A stretch of 64,000 nucleotides of DNA from Mucilaginibacter empetricola (lineage in GTDB: Bacteria; Bacteroidota; Bacteroidia; Sphingobacteriales; Sphingobacteriaceae): the NCBI RefSeq assembly GCF_024808665.1, contig NZ_JANUBZ010000010.1, forward strand, positions 1 to 64,000, read 5' to 3'. The notes under the pieces were generated by a model. That model worked only from the letters and a program-made list of their open reading frames with translations. It made no database searches and had not been told where the DNA came from. Shown here one piece after another: positions 36,908-46,285 of this stretch. Position 1 is the stretch's first letter, and each line of letters begins with the position of its first letter. A program made the position numbers and the translations under genes.

Positions 36908-38164
36908 ATGAAAAAAAGAAGAATAGTAATAACCGGATTGGGTACCATTAATCCATTGGGTAATAATGTAAGCGAGTTTTGGAGTAATTGTATCGCCGGA
37001 AAGTCGGCTGCCGGACTGATAACTAAATTTGATACATCAAAATTCAAAACCAATTTCGCGTGCGAAGTAAAAGGGTTTAATGCTGAAGATTATTTTGACC
37101 GTAAAGACATAAGGAAGTACGATTTGTTTACACAATATGCCGTTGCTGCGGCTGATGAAGCCATAAAAGATGCAGGACTGAATTTTGAAGGAATAACAGA
37201 TTCAGAAAGAGCGAAAATTGGTGTAATATGGGCCTCGGGATATGGCGGGATCTCCACTTTTGAACAACAATTACAGGAGTTTCACAGTGGCGATGGCACA
37301 CCGAGGTTTAATCCCTTTTTTATCCCTAAAATTATTACAGATATAGCCGCCGGCATAATTGCCATGCGATATGATTTGTATGGCCCTAATTATTGTACTG
37401 TTTCGGCCTGCGCTTCATCAAACACCGCACTTATAAATGCATTGGATTTGATCAGATTAGGGAGGGCCGATGTGGTGATTGCAGGTGGATCAGAAGCGTC
37501 AATTACGCCTGCTTCTATTGGCGGCTTTAATGCTTCGCAGGCGCTTTCAAAAAGAAATGATAGCCCCGAAACTGCTTCCCGGCCGTTTGATACAGAAAGA
37601 GATGGATTTGTAGCCGGTGAAGGTGCGGGAGCACTAATCCTGGAAGAATATGAACACGCAGTGAGCCGGGGTGCCACCATTTATGCAGAATTTATGGGCG
37701 GCGGCATGGCTACAGACGCCTATCATCTAACCTCTACGCATCCAGAAGGGCGTGGCGCGGCATTGGGTATGAAAGCTTCACTGGCAGACGCAGGGCTTAA
37801 TGCTTCGGATATTGCCTACATTAATGCACATGCCACTTCTACTTCCGCTGGTGACCTGAGCGAGTTAAAGGCTATAGCTTCTACATTTGACGATAACAGG
37901 GAAGTGGTAATCAGTGCAACAAAATCAATGACCGGACATCTGCTGGGTGCTGCCGGAGCGGTGGAAGCTATTTTAACTATACTGGCTATCCGCGATCAGC
38001 TAATTCCGGCCACCATTAATACCCAATCAATTGATCAGTTGGCACCCGAGGGTTTAAATATACTCATAGGCAATGCACTCAAAAAAGAGGTAAATTTTGC
38101 CATGAACAATACCTTTGGCTTTGGAGGACATACAGCGACTTCGATTTTTGGAAAAGTTTTTTAG
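36908..38164 (+). CDS. FabF-like beta-ketoacyl-ACP synthase
   Basis: A 418-residue KAS II-type condensing enzyme that extends acyl chains with malonyl-ACP. The catalytic triad is visible: cysteine near 167 in SACASSNTAL, histidine near 307 in NAHATST, and histidine near 343 in KSMTGHLLGAAG, with the C-terminal NNTFGFGGHTA loop. It is not in a fab operon; it follows a TetR regulator and precedes a Crp/Fnr gene. That suggests an accessory role, such as stress adjustment of membrane lipids or a specialised lipid, rather than housekeeping fatty acid synthesis. Confidence 0.9.
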   Translation: MKKRRIVITGLGTINPLGNNVSEFWSNCIAGKSAAGLITKFDTSKFKTNFACEVKGFNAEDYFDRKDIRKYDLFTQYAVAAADEAIKDAGLNFEGITDSERAKIGVIWASGYGGISTFEQQLQEFHSGDGTPRFNPFFIPKIITDIAAGIIAMRYDLYGPNYCTVSACASSNTALINALDLIRLGRADVVIAGGSEASITPASIGGFNASQALSKRNDSPETASRPFDTERDGFVAGEGAGALILEEYEHAVSRGATIYAEFMGGGMATDAYHLTSTHPEGRGAALGMKASLADAGLNASDIAYINAHATSTSAGDLSELKAIASTFDDNREVVISATKSMTGHLLGAAGAVEAILTILAIRDQLIPATINTQSIDQLAPEGLNILIGNALKKEVNFAMNNTFGFGGHTATSIFGKVF

Positions 38165-38183
38165 TATTTTTAAAAACTGGGCG

Positions 38184-38765
38184 ATGGATAAAGTTAATTT
38201 AATTCAGTTTTTTCAAAATGGGTTGCCGATGAATCCCGGCAAAGCGGAGCAATTGGCCGAAAAATTTAAAGTCAGGAAAATAACCAAAAACGAGTATTTG
38301 CTAAAACAAGGCGCTATTTGTAACGAATCGCATTTTATTGAGAGCGGTATCATCAGGTCATACACTTATGATTTTGATGGAAATGATGTTACCACCGGGT
38401 TTTATTCAAAAAGAATGTTCTTCAGCGATTTGCTATCGTTCTTTAAAAGAATCCCTTCAAAAGAATATATCCAGGCGCTAACAGATTGCGAGACCTGGTA
38501 TTTGACTTATGAAGATATGCAGACAAACTTCCATACCTTCCCAGAGTTTCGTGAATTTGGACGATTAAACATCATTAACCAATATGGCTTGCTAAAACAA
38601 AGAATGCTATCAATGGTGCAGGAGACCGCTGAGCAACGTTATGCGGAGTTAATTAACTCGCATCCTGAAATTATTCAAAATGTGCCGCTAAAATACATCG
38701 CTTCCTATCTGGGAATAACCGATACTTCGTTAAGCAGGATAAGGAAGGAGTTTGCCAAAAAATAA
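38184..38765 (+). CDS. Crp/Fnr family transcriptional regulator (2 of 5)
   Basis: A 193-residue protein. The start at 38184 (MDKVNLIQFFQNGLPMN) avoids overlap with the ketosynthase stop at 38164 and matches relatives in length. The cyclic-nucleotide-binding-like beta-roll covers about 25-115 and the C-terminal HTH PLKYIASYLGITDTSLSRIRKEF covers about 165-190. It lacks Fnr-type cysteine clusters. Confidence 0.88.
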   Translation: MDKVNLIQFFQNGLPMNPGKAEQLAEKFKVRKITKNEYLLKQGAICNESHFIESGIIRSYTYDFDGNDVTTGFYSKRMFFSDLLSFFKRIPSKEYIQALTDCETWYLTYEDMQTNFHTFPEFREFGRLNIINQYGLLKQRMLSMVQETAEQRYAELINSHPEIIQNVPLKYIASYLGITDTSLSRIRKEFAKK

Positions 38766-38766
38766 A

Positions 38767-38812
38767 TCATCTAATATCCAATCGTCTTATTGAACGAATA
38801 GAAATTAGATGA
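38767..38812. terminator. Weak hairpin between convergent genes
   Basis: TCATCTAAT (38767-38775) and ATTAGATGA (38804-38812) form a 9-bp stem with a long loop between two convergent genes. It has no T run, so termination is doubtful. Confidence 0.3.
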
Positions 38813-38841
38813 AATGACATTTATATAAAATGCGAAGCCAC

Positions 38842-39804
38842 TTAAGGGATAATAACCAACCTTTTCCCATCAAGATCATTCCTTAACCAGGCTTTTTCGA
38901 TGTCGGCAAGAGGCACTTCTTCAATATTCATATATAATTTACCTTCTTTTATCCATTCCCATACCAAATCGCATCCAGCTCCTATATCTTCCTGCGTTAC
39001 TTTTCCCATGCCTGATATTTCCAGTCCCGATGTACGCAGCATTTCGCCGGTTATGTAAGCACCTGCACCGGCCTTGGCACCAATAGGTATGTAGCGGATA
39101 CGCTTTGACGGCAGCCGCATATCTTTCGGAATAAAAGATTTCATCAATATTTCGGCAGGTCGCCCCCAAAGAAAATCAATAACAATATCGTAACCGGTTT
39201 CGCCTTTTTCTTTTTCAAAGTTTTCTAAAAGCGCTTCGTCCGATTGTTTCAAATCGATAACCGCATCGGCCCCCAGGCTTTTTAATAGCTTTAACGATGC
39301 ATCGTTTCGGCCGGTGCCAATAACTCTTCCTGCTCCCAGCAATTTAGCCACCTGTATAGCCATTCTTCCCGAAACGCCTGTTGCTCCATTGATCAAAACG
39401 GTTTCGCCTTTTTCAATTTTTGCTGTATGCTTTAATGGCAGAAAAGAGGTGAGCGCCGAAGGTGGGATAGCCGCCGCCATTGCCGCATTCATCCCATCCG
39501 GAATAGGCACAAAATGTTTTATGACGGCTTTTTCGGCAAATGCACCATTAGGTGGTCGCATCATACCAAAACCAACCAGTTTACCATCGGCGGTCATGCC
39601 TATACCCCGGTTACCTACAACCGCCGGGAATTGCGGATACATACTCTTGCTGGAATAGTGCTCGCCGCTGGCTACCATCTTTTCAAAGTTTTCCAGCACT
39701 ACTGCTTTTACATCAACAAGTATTTCACCATCAACGAGAATTGGGTTGGCAAAATCCACATACTGTGGTGTGGCGCCAAGCTTATTTATTATTGCTGCTT
39801 TCAT
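38842..39804 (-). CDS. Zinc-type alcohol dehydrogenase-like quinone oxidoreductase (MDR family)
   Basis: A 320-residue medium-chain dehydrogenase/reductase. The start at 39804 (MKAAIINKLGATPQYVDF) matches the family opening. A GroES-like domain (about 1-120) is followed by a nucleotide-binding domain with INGATGVSGRMAIQVAKLLGAG (about 143-165), which resembles the quinone oxidoreductase branch. Zinc-ligand cysteines are absent, so it is probably zinc-free and NADPH-dependent. A Crp/Fnr regulator gene lies 104 bp upstream in the same orientation. Confidence 0.87.
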   Translation of the reverse strand: MKAAIINKLGATPQYVDFANPILVDGEILVDVKAVVLENFEKMVASGEHYSSKSMYPQFPAVVGNRGIGMTADGKLVGFGMMRPPNGAFAEKAVIKHFVPIPDGMNAAMAAAIPPSALTSFLPLKHTAKIEKGETVLINGATGVSGRMAIQVAKLLGAGRVIGTGRNDASLKLLKSLGADAVIDLKQSDEALLENFEKEKGETGYDIVIDFLWGRPAEILMKSFIPKDMRLPSKRIRYIPIGAKAGAGAYITGEMLRTSGLEISGMGKVTQEDIGAGCDLVWEWIKEGKLYMNIEEVPLADIEKAWLRNDLDGKRLVIIP

Positions 39805-39908
39805 GATTTTTATATTTTTTATCAAAAATCAGCAATAGCAAGGAGTAGAGCAGTTTACATAAGATAAGAAGTAAAAGACGCAGTGATTTCTTAACAAAAG
39901 ATAATTTG

Positions 39909-40478
39909 CTATTTGGTCAGCCGGTTTCTGATACGGCTTAGCGATACCGGCGTAATGCCCAAGTAGGTGGCGATATACTGCTGGGGCACACGCCGTACTA
40001 TGTGCGGACTTTCTTTAATAAGGTTTAAATATCGCTGTTCGGGCGTGTCTCTTATAAAGGAAAGAAAATGTTTCATGTAGTGGTATTGCCTGTCAAATGC
40101 AGCATTGAGCATGTTATCCTTCATTTCGGGTATCTGGCTGGTTTCCTCTACAATTTTATCCAGATCCTTTTTGTGGATCCAATGCAATACCGAGGGCTCA
40201 ATAGTTTCAATAGTAAAAAAACTTGGAATACTTTTTCGGAAACTCTCCGCGCCAGATAGTATTTCATTTTCAAAAGCAAACTGAAAAGTAATGTCTTTTT
40301 CGTTGTTGTTAAACCAGGCCCTTAAACAGCCTTTCTCTATAAAAAAAGCTTTATGCGAAACATCGCCCTCTTTAAGCAGCACCGTTTTAGCCGGAACTTC
40401 TATGCGGTTATAATAACTTATATATTCATCCCATTTGTGGTTAAGCATTGGGAACCTTTCTCTGAACTGGTCAAACAT
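39909..40478 (-). CDS. Crp/Fnr family transcriptional regulator (3 of 5)
   Basis: A 189-residue regulator with a beta-roll at about 25-115 and a C-terminal HTH (VPQQYIATYLGITPVSLSRIRNRL). It is upstream of the quinone oxidoreductase gene in the same orientation, the same pairing of regulator and reductase seen at 31.4-32.9 kb and 44.3-46.0 kb. Confidence 0.88.
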   Translation of the reverse strand: MFDQFRERFPMLNHKWDEYISYYNRIEVPAKTVLLKEGDVSHKAFFIEKGCLRAWFNNNEKDITFQFAFENEILSGAESFRKSIPSFFTIETIEPSVLHWIHKKDLDKIVEETSQIPEMKDNMLNAAFDRQYHYMKHFLSFIRDTPEQRYLNLIKESPHIVRRVPQQYIATYLGITPVSLSRIRNRLTK

Positions 40479-40734
40479 TATTTAGGTTTTTCATCCTATC
40501 AAAAATAATAAATTTTTAATGAGCTTGCTGCTGAGGTTGCAGCGGAGCATCAGCGTATAGCAGTCGTTTCTTGATCGCTATGATATGCGCCTGGTATTTT
40601 GTCTTGTCTCACGAATACATGATACATAAAAAACAACCTGATACAACTGAAACACAGCTCCAATGTAAATCAACAAGTTGACACCAAATATGGGACAAGC
40701 TGACACAAAATGGTACAAAAACTTGCAACCGGGA

Positions 40735-41121
40735 TCAATTTACGGCTTGTTCTGCTTCTACAAAACCTAGTATATAACCGTCGGGATCGGCGATATAAAA
40801 CTCGCGGCCATAAGGCATTTGCCGTAGCTGTTGGATGATAACTTCCTGTCGGCTTTGAAGAGCTTCGAAAAGCTGATCAATGTTTTCTACCGAAAAAACC
40901 AGGTCGAGATCTTCATTTTTTAAGCTGTATGCTCTTGCTGTTGCCTTGCCCAATTTAAGGTGAATGGTATAGCCATCTATGCCAATTGCGGCATAAAAAT
41001 CTTCGTAAAGGAAATCTATTTTAAAGCCCAATTGCCGGGTATAAAAGTCGAGCGCGCGCTGCAGATCGGCAACCACCAACTGGGGACTCATGCTTTTGAT
41101 CTTTGGATAAGTTGTATTCAT
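40735..41121 (-). CDS. VOC family (glyoxalase/bleomycin-resistance-like) protein
   Basis: A 128-residue protein. The start at 41121 (MNTTYPKIKSMSPQLVVADL) avoids the 62-bp overlap with the upstream gene that the longer frame needs. It has the beta-alpha-beta-beta-beta modules of the VOC fold (LQRALDFYTRQLGFKIDF, and the C-terminal GREFYIADPDGYILGFVE). Members bind a metal and act as lyases, dioxygenases or drug-binding proteins. The function is open. It is 28 bp downstream of a second VOC gene. Confidence 0.83.
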   Translation of the reverse strand: MNTTYPKIKSMSPQLVVADLQRALDFYTRQLGFKIDFLYEDFYAAIGIDGYTIHLKLGKATARAYSLKNEDLDLVFSVENIDQLFEALQSRQEVIIQQLRQMPYGREFYIADPDGYILGFVEAEQAVN

Positions 41122-41149
41122 ATCTAATGAAATATCCTTAGTTAACGGC

Positions 41150-41539
41150 TTATGCTTTTGGTCGACCGAAAAATAAAATATAGCCGTCGGCATCCGCAAC
41201 TTCAAATCCACGCAGACCGTCGTTATCGTCGCGAAGCGGCTGATGGAATGTTACACCGCGCGAATTGTATTCCTCAAATAAAGCATCCGGATCGGCAACG
41301 CTGATAAATGCATCCAGGCGGGCCCATTCGTGCCGGGTATGATTGGGGATAGGTTTAATATCCTCAGCAATTGCTTTCAGCATAATGGAAATATCATCGC
41401 GACCCACCATGGCGAAAAATGGATCATCTTCAGGGCCAAAATACCGTACTTCGAATCCAAGCTGATCTACATAAAATAATACCGAATCTTTTATTTTTGA
41501 AACGATAAAAGAAGGGAAAATGTAGTTGAGGTTCGACAT
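41150..41539 (-). CDS. VOC family (glyoxalase-like) protein
   Basis: A 129-residue single-domain VOC protein (SKIKDSVLFYVDQLGFEVRYFG near the N terminus, GFEVADADGYILFFGRP at the end). It is first of two tandem VOC genes. The two are clearly related and probably arose by duplication. VOC enzymes often work as dimers, so a heterodimer is possible but unproven. Confidence 0.83.
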   Translation of the reverse strand: MSNLNYIFPSFIVSKIKDSVLFYVDQLGFEVRYFGPEDDPFFAMVGRDDISIMLKAIAEDIKPIPNHTRHEWARLDAFISVADPDALFEEYNSRGVTFHQPLRDDNDGLRGFEVADADGYILFFGRPKA

Positions 41540-41590
41540 TGTTTATGCTTTTTATTGGCAACACTAATATACAAATAAAGGTTAAAGCAT

Positions 41591-41618
41591 AAAAAAACCG
41601 GCTAAGGCCGGTTTTTTT
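41591..41618. terminator. Bidirectional terminator between VOC genes and permease
   Basis: A 12-bp perfect stem (AAAAAAACCGGC and complement) with a TAAG loop and a T run, after the permease stop codon is read from the minus strand and before the VOC pair. Confidence 0.88.
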
Positions 41619-41631
41619 ATTATACGTCATT

Positions 41632-44094
41632 CTATTCACTCCTCAAGCTGCGTACGGGATTAGCAATGGCCGCTTTAACCGTTTGAAAGCTGGAGGTAAT
41701 TACTGCAGCCAGCAACATTCCGCCGCCGCTTAGTGCAAATATCCACCAGCTAATGGTGGTTCTATCGGCAAAGCTTTGCATCCATTTGTTCATAGCCCAC
41801 CAGGCAACCGGGCTTACTATTAAAAATGCCAGCAAAATAAGCAGTACCAATTCGGTTGATAGTAACGTTACTATTTGTGCAACGGTGGCACCCAATACTT
41901 TTCGTACACCAATCTCCTTGGTGCGTAAATTGGTGGTATATATGGCAAGCCCTAACAGGCCAAGGCAGCTGATAAAAATAGACAAGCCCGTGGCCCAGGT
42001 TAATAATGTAGAAGTGTGTTGTTCGCTGTTATAAAATTTGGCTATGGTTTCATCATAAAAATGATAATCAAAGTCATCATCAGGGTAAACGCTCTTCCAG
42101 GCGGTTTTCATACTGGCAATAGCCGTTTTCCACTCATTGCCGCCCGCTGTTTCAGGTTTTAAGGCGATATGGAATGTGCTGGTTTCGTACCCTTTATTTG
42201 CATATAAAATGGCTAAAGGATTAATGGTCGAATGCAATGATCTTTCGTAAAAATCAGCAACTACGCCTATTATGGTTTCACCTTTATCATTGTCGAGTTT
42301 TTCAAGCCGTTTGCCTATCGCATCCGCCGGATTTCTAAATCCAAGTAATTTAGCATAGGTATTGTTTATGACGATGGCTCTTCCGGTATCGGTTATTTGT
42401 ATGTTTCTGCCTGCGAGCAGTTTAATGTGGTATAACTTAATATAATTTTGGTCGCCTGATTTTAATTCAACTTCTGTTTTTACTTCTTTTTTGCCGTCTT
42501 TATAAAGGCCAAAAGTGGAGCGGGTTGAGTTTGATGAAGGTGCGCCGCTACCCACGCTTATCATTGCTATTTGCGGCAAGGCACGCAGCTTGTTTGCAAA
42601 AACCTGGTTACGAGCCGGTGTGCGGTTTTTCCACGGACTTTCAACCACAATAATGGCATCCTTTTTAAATCCCAGGTCTTTATGCAGTGCATAATAAATT
42701 TGTTTGCTCACCAATACGGTAGCCATTATAAAAAATTGAGCAATTACAAATTGCGTAACCGTAAGCGATTTACGCAGCCAGGCATTGCGGGTTTTACTGC
42801 CCTTAGAACTTGCCTGATTTTTTAAAACCAATACCGGCTTGTATGACGAAAGTAATATTGCGGGATAAAAGCCCGAAGCAAAGCTCACCACCAACGTTAG
42901 TGCCACTAAAAATATAATTAAATAAGGCTGGGCAAAATCAACTTTAACATCTTTGGGTATAAAATCGGCAAATAGTTTTAGTATAAACGGTGCAAGCATT
43001 ACTGAAATAAGCACCGCCAGCGCGGTAACAATAAAAGTTTCGCTCAAAAATTGAATAATAAGCTGCTGCCTGCTGCTGCCCATAGTTTTGCGGATGCCTA
43101 TCTCCTTTGCGCGCTGTGCGGCCTGTGCGGTGGTGAGGTTAACAAAGTTGATACAGCCCAACAGCAGTAAAAAAAATGCAATTACCAGTAAGCCATAAAG
43201 CGTTCTTTTACTGGCAGGAGTGCTAAAATCAAAAATTCCATATTTTTCGCTAAAGTGCATATCGCCGAGCGCCTGCAGTGCAAAAGCGTGTGTGCTTGCG
43301 TTATTATCGGGGCGCGGAGGGCTGTTTTTCTTTAAAATAGCATTTAACTGCTTTTGTACACTGGCAGGTTCAGTTTTTGGAAAAAGCTTAATAAAAACGT
43401 TCGATGCGGAGGTAGTACTTTCCCATTCTTTTACCTGTATCTGGTCGGCCAGATCTTTATTGATTGTGCCGGTGCCAAAGGATATAAAATCATAAAAAGA
43501 AAGATCGGTATTTTCTGTTATGCTTTGTACAATACCACTAACAGTTGTTTTTATAGTATCATAAGTAACTACCTTTCCGATTATTTGATCGTAGCTGAGC
43601 GATGGGAAATAAAGCTTGGCCCTATCGGAGGTTAACACCACGTGGTTTGGCGCATCCAACGCATGAGCAGATGAGCCAGCCAGCCACACATAATTAAATA
43701 TTTTAAAATATTGCTGATCGGCCAGTACTACTTTCTCCTGAGCTTTAAAGCGCGTTGGTGTATTATTTTTTCTGGCAATAAACACATCAGGCGATAAGGT
43801 AAAAACCGGCGCAGTAAATTCAACGCCTGTAACCTGGCTTTTAAGGGCTCCGGGCACCGGGCCGCAAACGCCGTTGTTATAAGTGGGCTGTCCCTGAAAA
43901 GTGAAATTACTCACTACCCGGTATATCCGGTCGTCATCTTTGTGAAATTTATCAAAAGTGAAATCGTAGTGTACAATAAGGTATATAACCAGCGCGGCGC
44001 TGATACCAATTGATAAACCTACAACGTTGATCAGCGTGAATAGCTTATGTCGTCCGAAACTCCTGAATGCGATTTTAAAGTAATTTTTAATCAT
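41632..44094 (-). CDS. MacB/FtsX-type ABC transporter permease
   Basis: An 820-residue inner-membrane permease. An N-terminal helix (NVVGLSIGISAALVIYLIV near 25-43) is followed by a MacB-like periplasmic core (about 50-270), a first FtsX unit with three helices (about 290-450, with AKEIGIRKTMGSSRQQL), a second periplasmic core, and a final FtsX unit (about 690-815, with TKEIGVRKVLGATVAQI). This double-unit layout is common in Bacteroidota. It needs an ATP-binding partner, which is not adjacent. Likely roles are efflux or lipoprotein/peptide export by mechanotransmission. Confidence 0.9.
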   Translation of the reverse strand: MIKNYFKIAFRSFGRHKLFTLINVVGLSIGISAALVIYLIVHYDFTFDKFHKDDDRIYRVVSNFTFQGQPTYNNGVCGPVPGALKSQVTGVEFTAPVFTLSPDVFIARKNNTPTRFKAQEKVVLADQQYFKIFNYVWLAGSSAHALDAPNHVVLTSDRAKLYFPSLSYDQIIGKVVTYDTIKTTVSGIVQSITENTDLSFYDFISFGTGTINKDLADQIQVKEWESTTSASNVFIKLFPKTEPASVQKQLNAILKKNSPPRPDNNASTHAFALQALGDMHFSEKYGIFDFSTPASKRTLYGLLVIAFFLLLLGCINFVNLTTAQAAQRAKEIGIRKTMGSSRQQLIIQFLSETFIVTALAVLISVMLAPFILKLFADFIPKDVKVDFAQPYLIIFLVALTLVVSFASGFYPAILLSSYKPVLVLKNQASSKGSKTRNAWLRKSLTVTQFVIAQFFIMATVLVSKQIYYALHKDLGFKKDAIIVVESPWKNRTPARNQVFANKLRALPQIAMISVGSGAPSSNSTRSTFGLYKDGKKEVKTEVELKSGDQNYIKLYHIKLLAGRNIQITDTGRAIVINNTYAKLLGFRNPADAIGKRLEKLDNDKGETIIGVVADFYERSLHSTINPLAILYANKGYETSTFHIALKPETAGGNEWKTAIASMKTAWKSVYPDDDFDYHFYDETIAKFYNSEQHTSTLLTWATGLSIFISCLGLLGLAIYTTNLRTKEIGVRKVLGATVAQIVTLLSTELVLLILLAFLIVSPVAWWAMNKWMQSFADRTTISWWIFALSGGGMLLAAVITSSFQTVKAAIANPVRSLRSE

Positions 44095-44207
44095 GATGCA
44101 GCGTCTTTATTTGCCTGTAAAGGAATACATTATAAAAATATAATGCCAGATGAATAAAGTGTTGAATATAAATAAATTATAAATTTATAATGCGTCAGGG
44201 CTGTATC

Positions 44208-44234
44208 GAAAGCGAACACATCACGTTCGCTTTC
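44208..44234. promoter_or_regulatory. Inverted repeat upstream of the permease gene
   Basis: GAAAGCGAAC and GTTCGCTTTC form a perfect 10-bp inverted repeat with a 7-nt spacer, 114 bp before the permease start. It could be an operator or a leader hairpin. Confidence 0.45.
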
Positions 44235-44285
44235 AGGGCATATAAATAATAGTGAAAATATGTTGAACATCTTGTTATTAGCCAT

Positions 44286-44325
44286 AAAAATGCCCTCAAA
44301 TAGTGTGCGACTTTTTAAGGGCATT
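44286..44325 (-). terminator. Terminator after the zinc-type oxidoreductase gene
   Basis: AATGCCCT (44289-44296) pairs with AGGGCATT (44318-44325); on the minus strand the stem runs into five T. It lies 23 bp past the stop codon of the 44348-45352 gene. Confidence 0.6.
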
Positions 44326-44347
44326 GCATAGCTAAGAGAGTTTTTAA

Positions 44348-45352
44348 TTAGCCATGATATAAAACAGGCTTTTTACCATTATTGCCTATATATTTTAGGG
44401 CCTCGTCAATTTCTTCCAGGCGGAATTTTTTCCCGATTTTAGTTTTAAAGTGAGGCATATGAATAAGCTCACCAATATCCTTCAATGCCTTTTCTAATTT
44501 TTCGGGATCTTTAACCGTTTCGGTACTGGTATTGGCAAATGGTTTTATGGTGATATTTTTCACGGCCAATGTACTGGTATGAAAAGTAAACGGATCGCTA
44601 TCGCCAATATATCCATAAGAATAAATGACCGAACTTCTCGGGATTAACGGCAGTATAGTACTTAATGTTTGCCCACCGACGCCGTCAAAAATTGCGGTGG
44701 CCGAGAGTGCCAGTGCTGTTTCTGTTAGTTGCTGATTAAAGTTAGCATCACGCTGCACAACAATATTTTTAGCACCAAGCTTTTCCAGCTCTTTCCTGCC
44801 ATCTTCATTCCGCACAATAGATATTAATGGAAAATTGTAAGTAAGGCAAAAGCCCAACAATGCAATACCAGTTGCCGAATTGCCCGCGGTACTGATAATA
44901 CCTTTATGGCCCTCAGCAATTATTTGTTTTAAAAAGGCATAAGGAGTAATGATATTTACCATGGAGCCCGAATAATCTTCAGGATCCACGCTTTCGGGCA
45001 GGACGGCACAATCTAAAAAATGCACGTGAGCATATTCGCTCCATGAACCCACAACACTTTCGCTAAACTGTAGCTGGCGATAGAAGGTTACATTTTTCCC
45101 TTTGTACTCGTTTGGAACGCCTTCGCCAACCTGCAAAACCTCGCCAACTCCTGATACGCCTTTAACATCATAAAGGCTTTTTACAGTACCAGGAGGTGTG
45201 GGATGTTTCAGGAAAAACTTATCGCCCGAGTTGATAGCAGAAGAGTTCATTTTTAAAATCAAATGGCCAGCTGCCGCCGCTGTAGGCTTTTCAATATTTT
45301 GTACTGTTAATTTATCGTTTAACAGTACAATAGCTTTCATTAAATCATTCAT
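44348..45352 (-). CDS. Medium-chain dehydrogenase/reductase family oxidoreductase
   Basis: A 334-residue MDR-superfamily protein with a GroES-like N-terminal domain and a nucleotide-binding domain (ISTAGNSATGIALLGFCLTYNFPLI near 150-175, then IFDGVGGQTLSTILPLIPRSSVIYSYGYIGD near 230-260). It looks zinc-free. The first ATG (45352) is used; the ATG at 45340 (MKAIVLLNDK) is an equally good start. A Crp/Fnr regulator lies upstream in the same orientation, repeating the regulator-plus-reductase pairing. Confidence 0.85.
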   Translation of the reverse strand: MNDLMKAIVLLNDKLTVQNIEKPTAAAAGHLILKMNSSAINSGDKFFLKHPTPPGTVKSLYDVKGVSGVGEVLQVGEGVPNEYKGKNVTFYRQLQFSESVVGSWSEYAHVHFLDCAVLPESVDPEDYSGSMVNIITPYAFLKQIIAEGHKGIISTAGNSATGIALLGFCLTYNFPLISIVRNEDGRKELEKLGAKNIVVQRDANFNQQLTETALALSATAIFDGVGGQTLSTILPLIPRSSVIYSYGYIGDSDPFTFHTSTLAVKNITIKPFANTSTETVKDPEKLEKALKDIGELIHMPHFKTKIGKKFRLEEIDEALKYIGNNGKKPVLYHG

Positions 45353-45454
45353 TTTATATTGTTTCTTTGTTTATTAACAATACAAATGTCCTGATCTGCA
45401 GCAGCACTGACCAATAAACGATCTTAAGAAATACCCTTAATATATCTTAAGGGT

Positions 45455-46060
45455 TCAGCGTTTATGTGCCAGGTCTTTTCTTACTTTACTCAAAAATTCT
45501 GAGGTGATGCCCAGATAGGAAGCAATCTGCGTGTTGGGCAGTCGGGAAGCCAGTGCGGGGTATTGTGTGATGAAATTTACATACCGTTCTTCGGCGGTAG
45601 CGCTGATATTTTGCAGCACCCGGTTTTGTAGTTCGATGTATTTGCGCTCAATAATAATACGGAATGTGCTGTTAAACTTGGGGTAATTGGCATACAGATA
45701 AATCAAATCCGGACGAGTTATTTGCAGTATCACTGCAGGCTCTATCGCTTCGATATAAACACTGCCGGGCTTTTCTGAATAAAAACTGGAAAGATCGCTT
45801 ACCCATTCGTTTTCGGCGGCAAATTCAAGGTTATGCTCTTTCCCGGCCTGGTCAATAGCATACATTTTAAAACATCCTGAAACTACAAAGGTGAAATGTT
45901 TGCAAATATCGCCCTGGTGCAGAATAAAGCCACGCCGTTTTACTTTTCGCTCTGTAAAAAGTAAAAATAGCTCCTTTATTTCCTTCTCCTGTAACGGAAA
46001 GGCCGCGCTCATATGCGCCAAAAGCAATTCTTTGTGTTTAGCTTCTTCGTGTAAGGCCAA
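45455..46060 (-). CDS. Crp/Fnr family transcriptional regulator (4 of 5)
   Basis: A 201-residue regulator when read from the TTG at 46060; the first ATG is at 46012 and gives 185 residues, which may be the true start. It has a beta-roll at about 35-130 and a C-terminal HTH (LPNTQIASYLGITSEFLSKVRKDL). It is 102 bp upstream of the MDR oxidoreductase gene in the same orientation. Confidence 0.85.
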   Translation of the reverse strand: MALHEEAKHKELLLAHMSAAFPLQEKEIKELFLLFTERKVKRRGFILHQGDICKHFTFVVSGCFKMYAIDQAGKEHNLEFAAENEWVSDLSSFYSEKPGSVYIEAIEPAVILQITRPDLIYLYANYPKFNSTFRIIIERKYIELQNRVLQNISATAEERYVNFITQYPALASRLPNTQIASYLGITSEFLSKVRKDLAHKR

Positions 46061-46285
46061 TTGTTTGTTCAGCTCCTTTGCTGATAAAAGTATTTATGGA
46101 TTCAAATATACAATTTTGGAATTGGCAACGATCAAATTCGCTTAGTACGCCATAGGCACAATTTTTTTTGAAAATGAGCCACACAGTTTTCCGCCATATC
46201 CGAAATAAACTTATATTCGGATATATAAACGGCATGTTTGCTATTGTACCCACTGTAATTTATAACAGAGAAAAAATATATTTTT

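Noticed and set aside
44130..44324. 64-residue minus-strand frame
   Set aside because: It runs across the terminator hairpin and another inverted repeat and has no recognisable domain.
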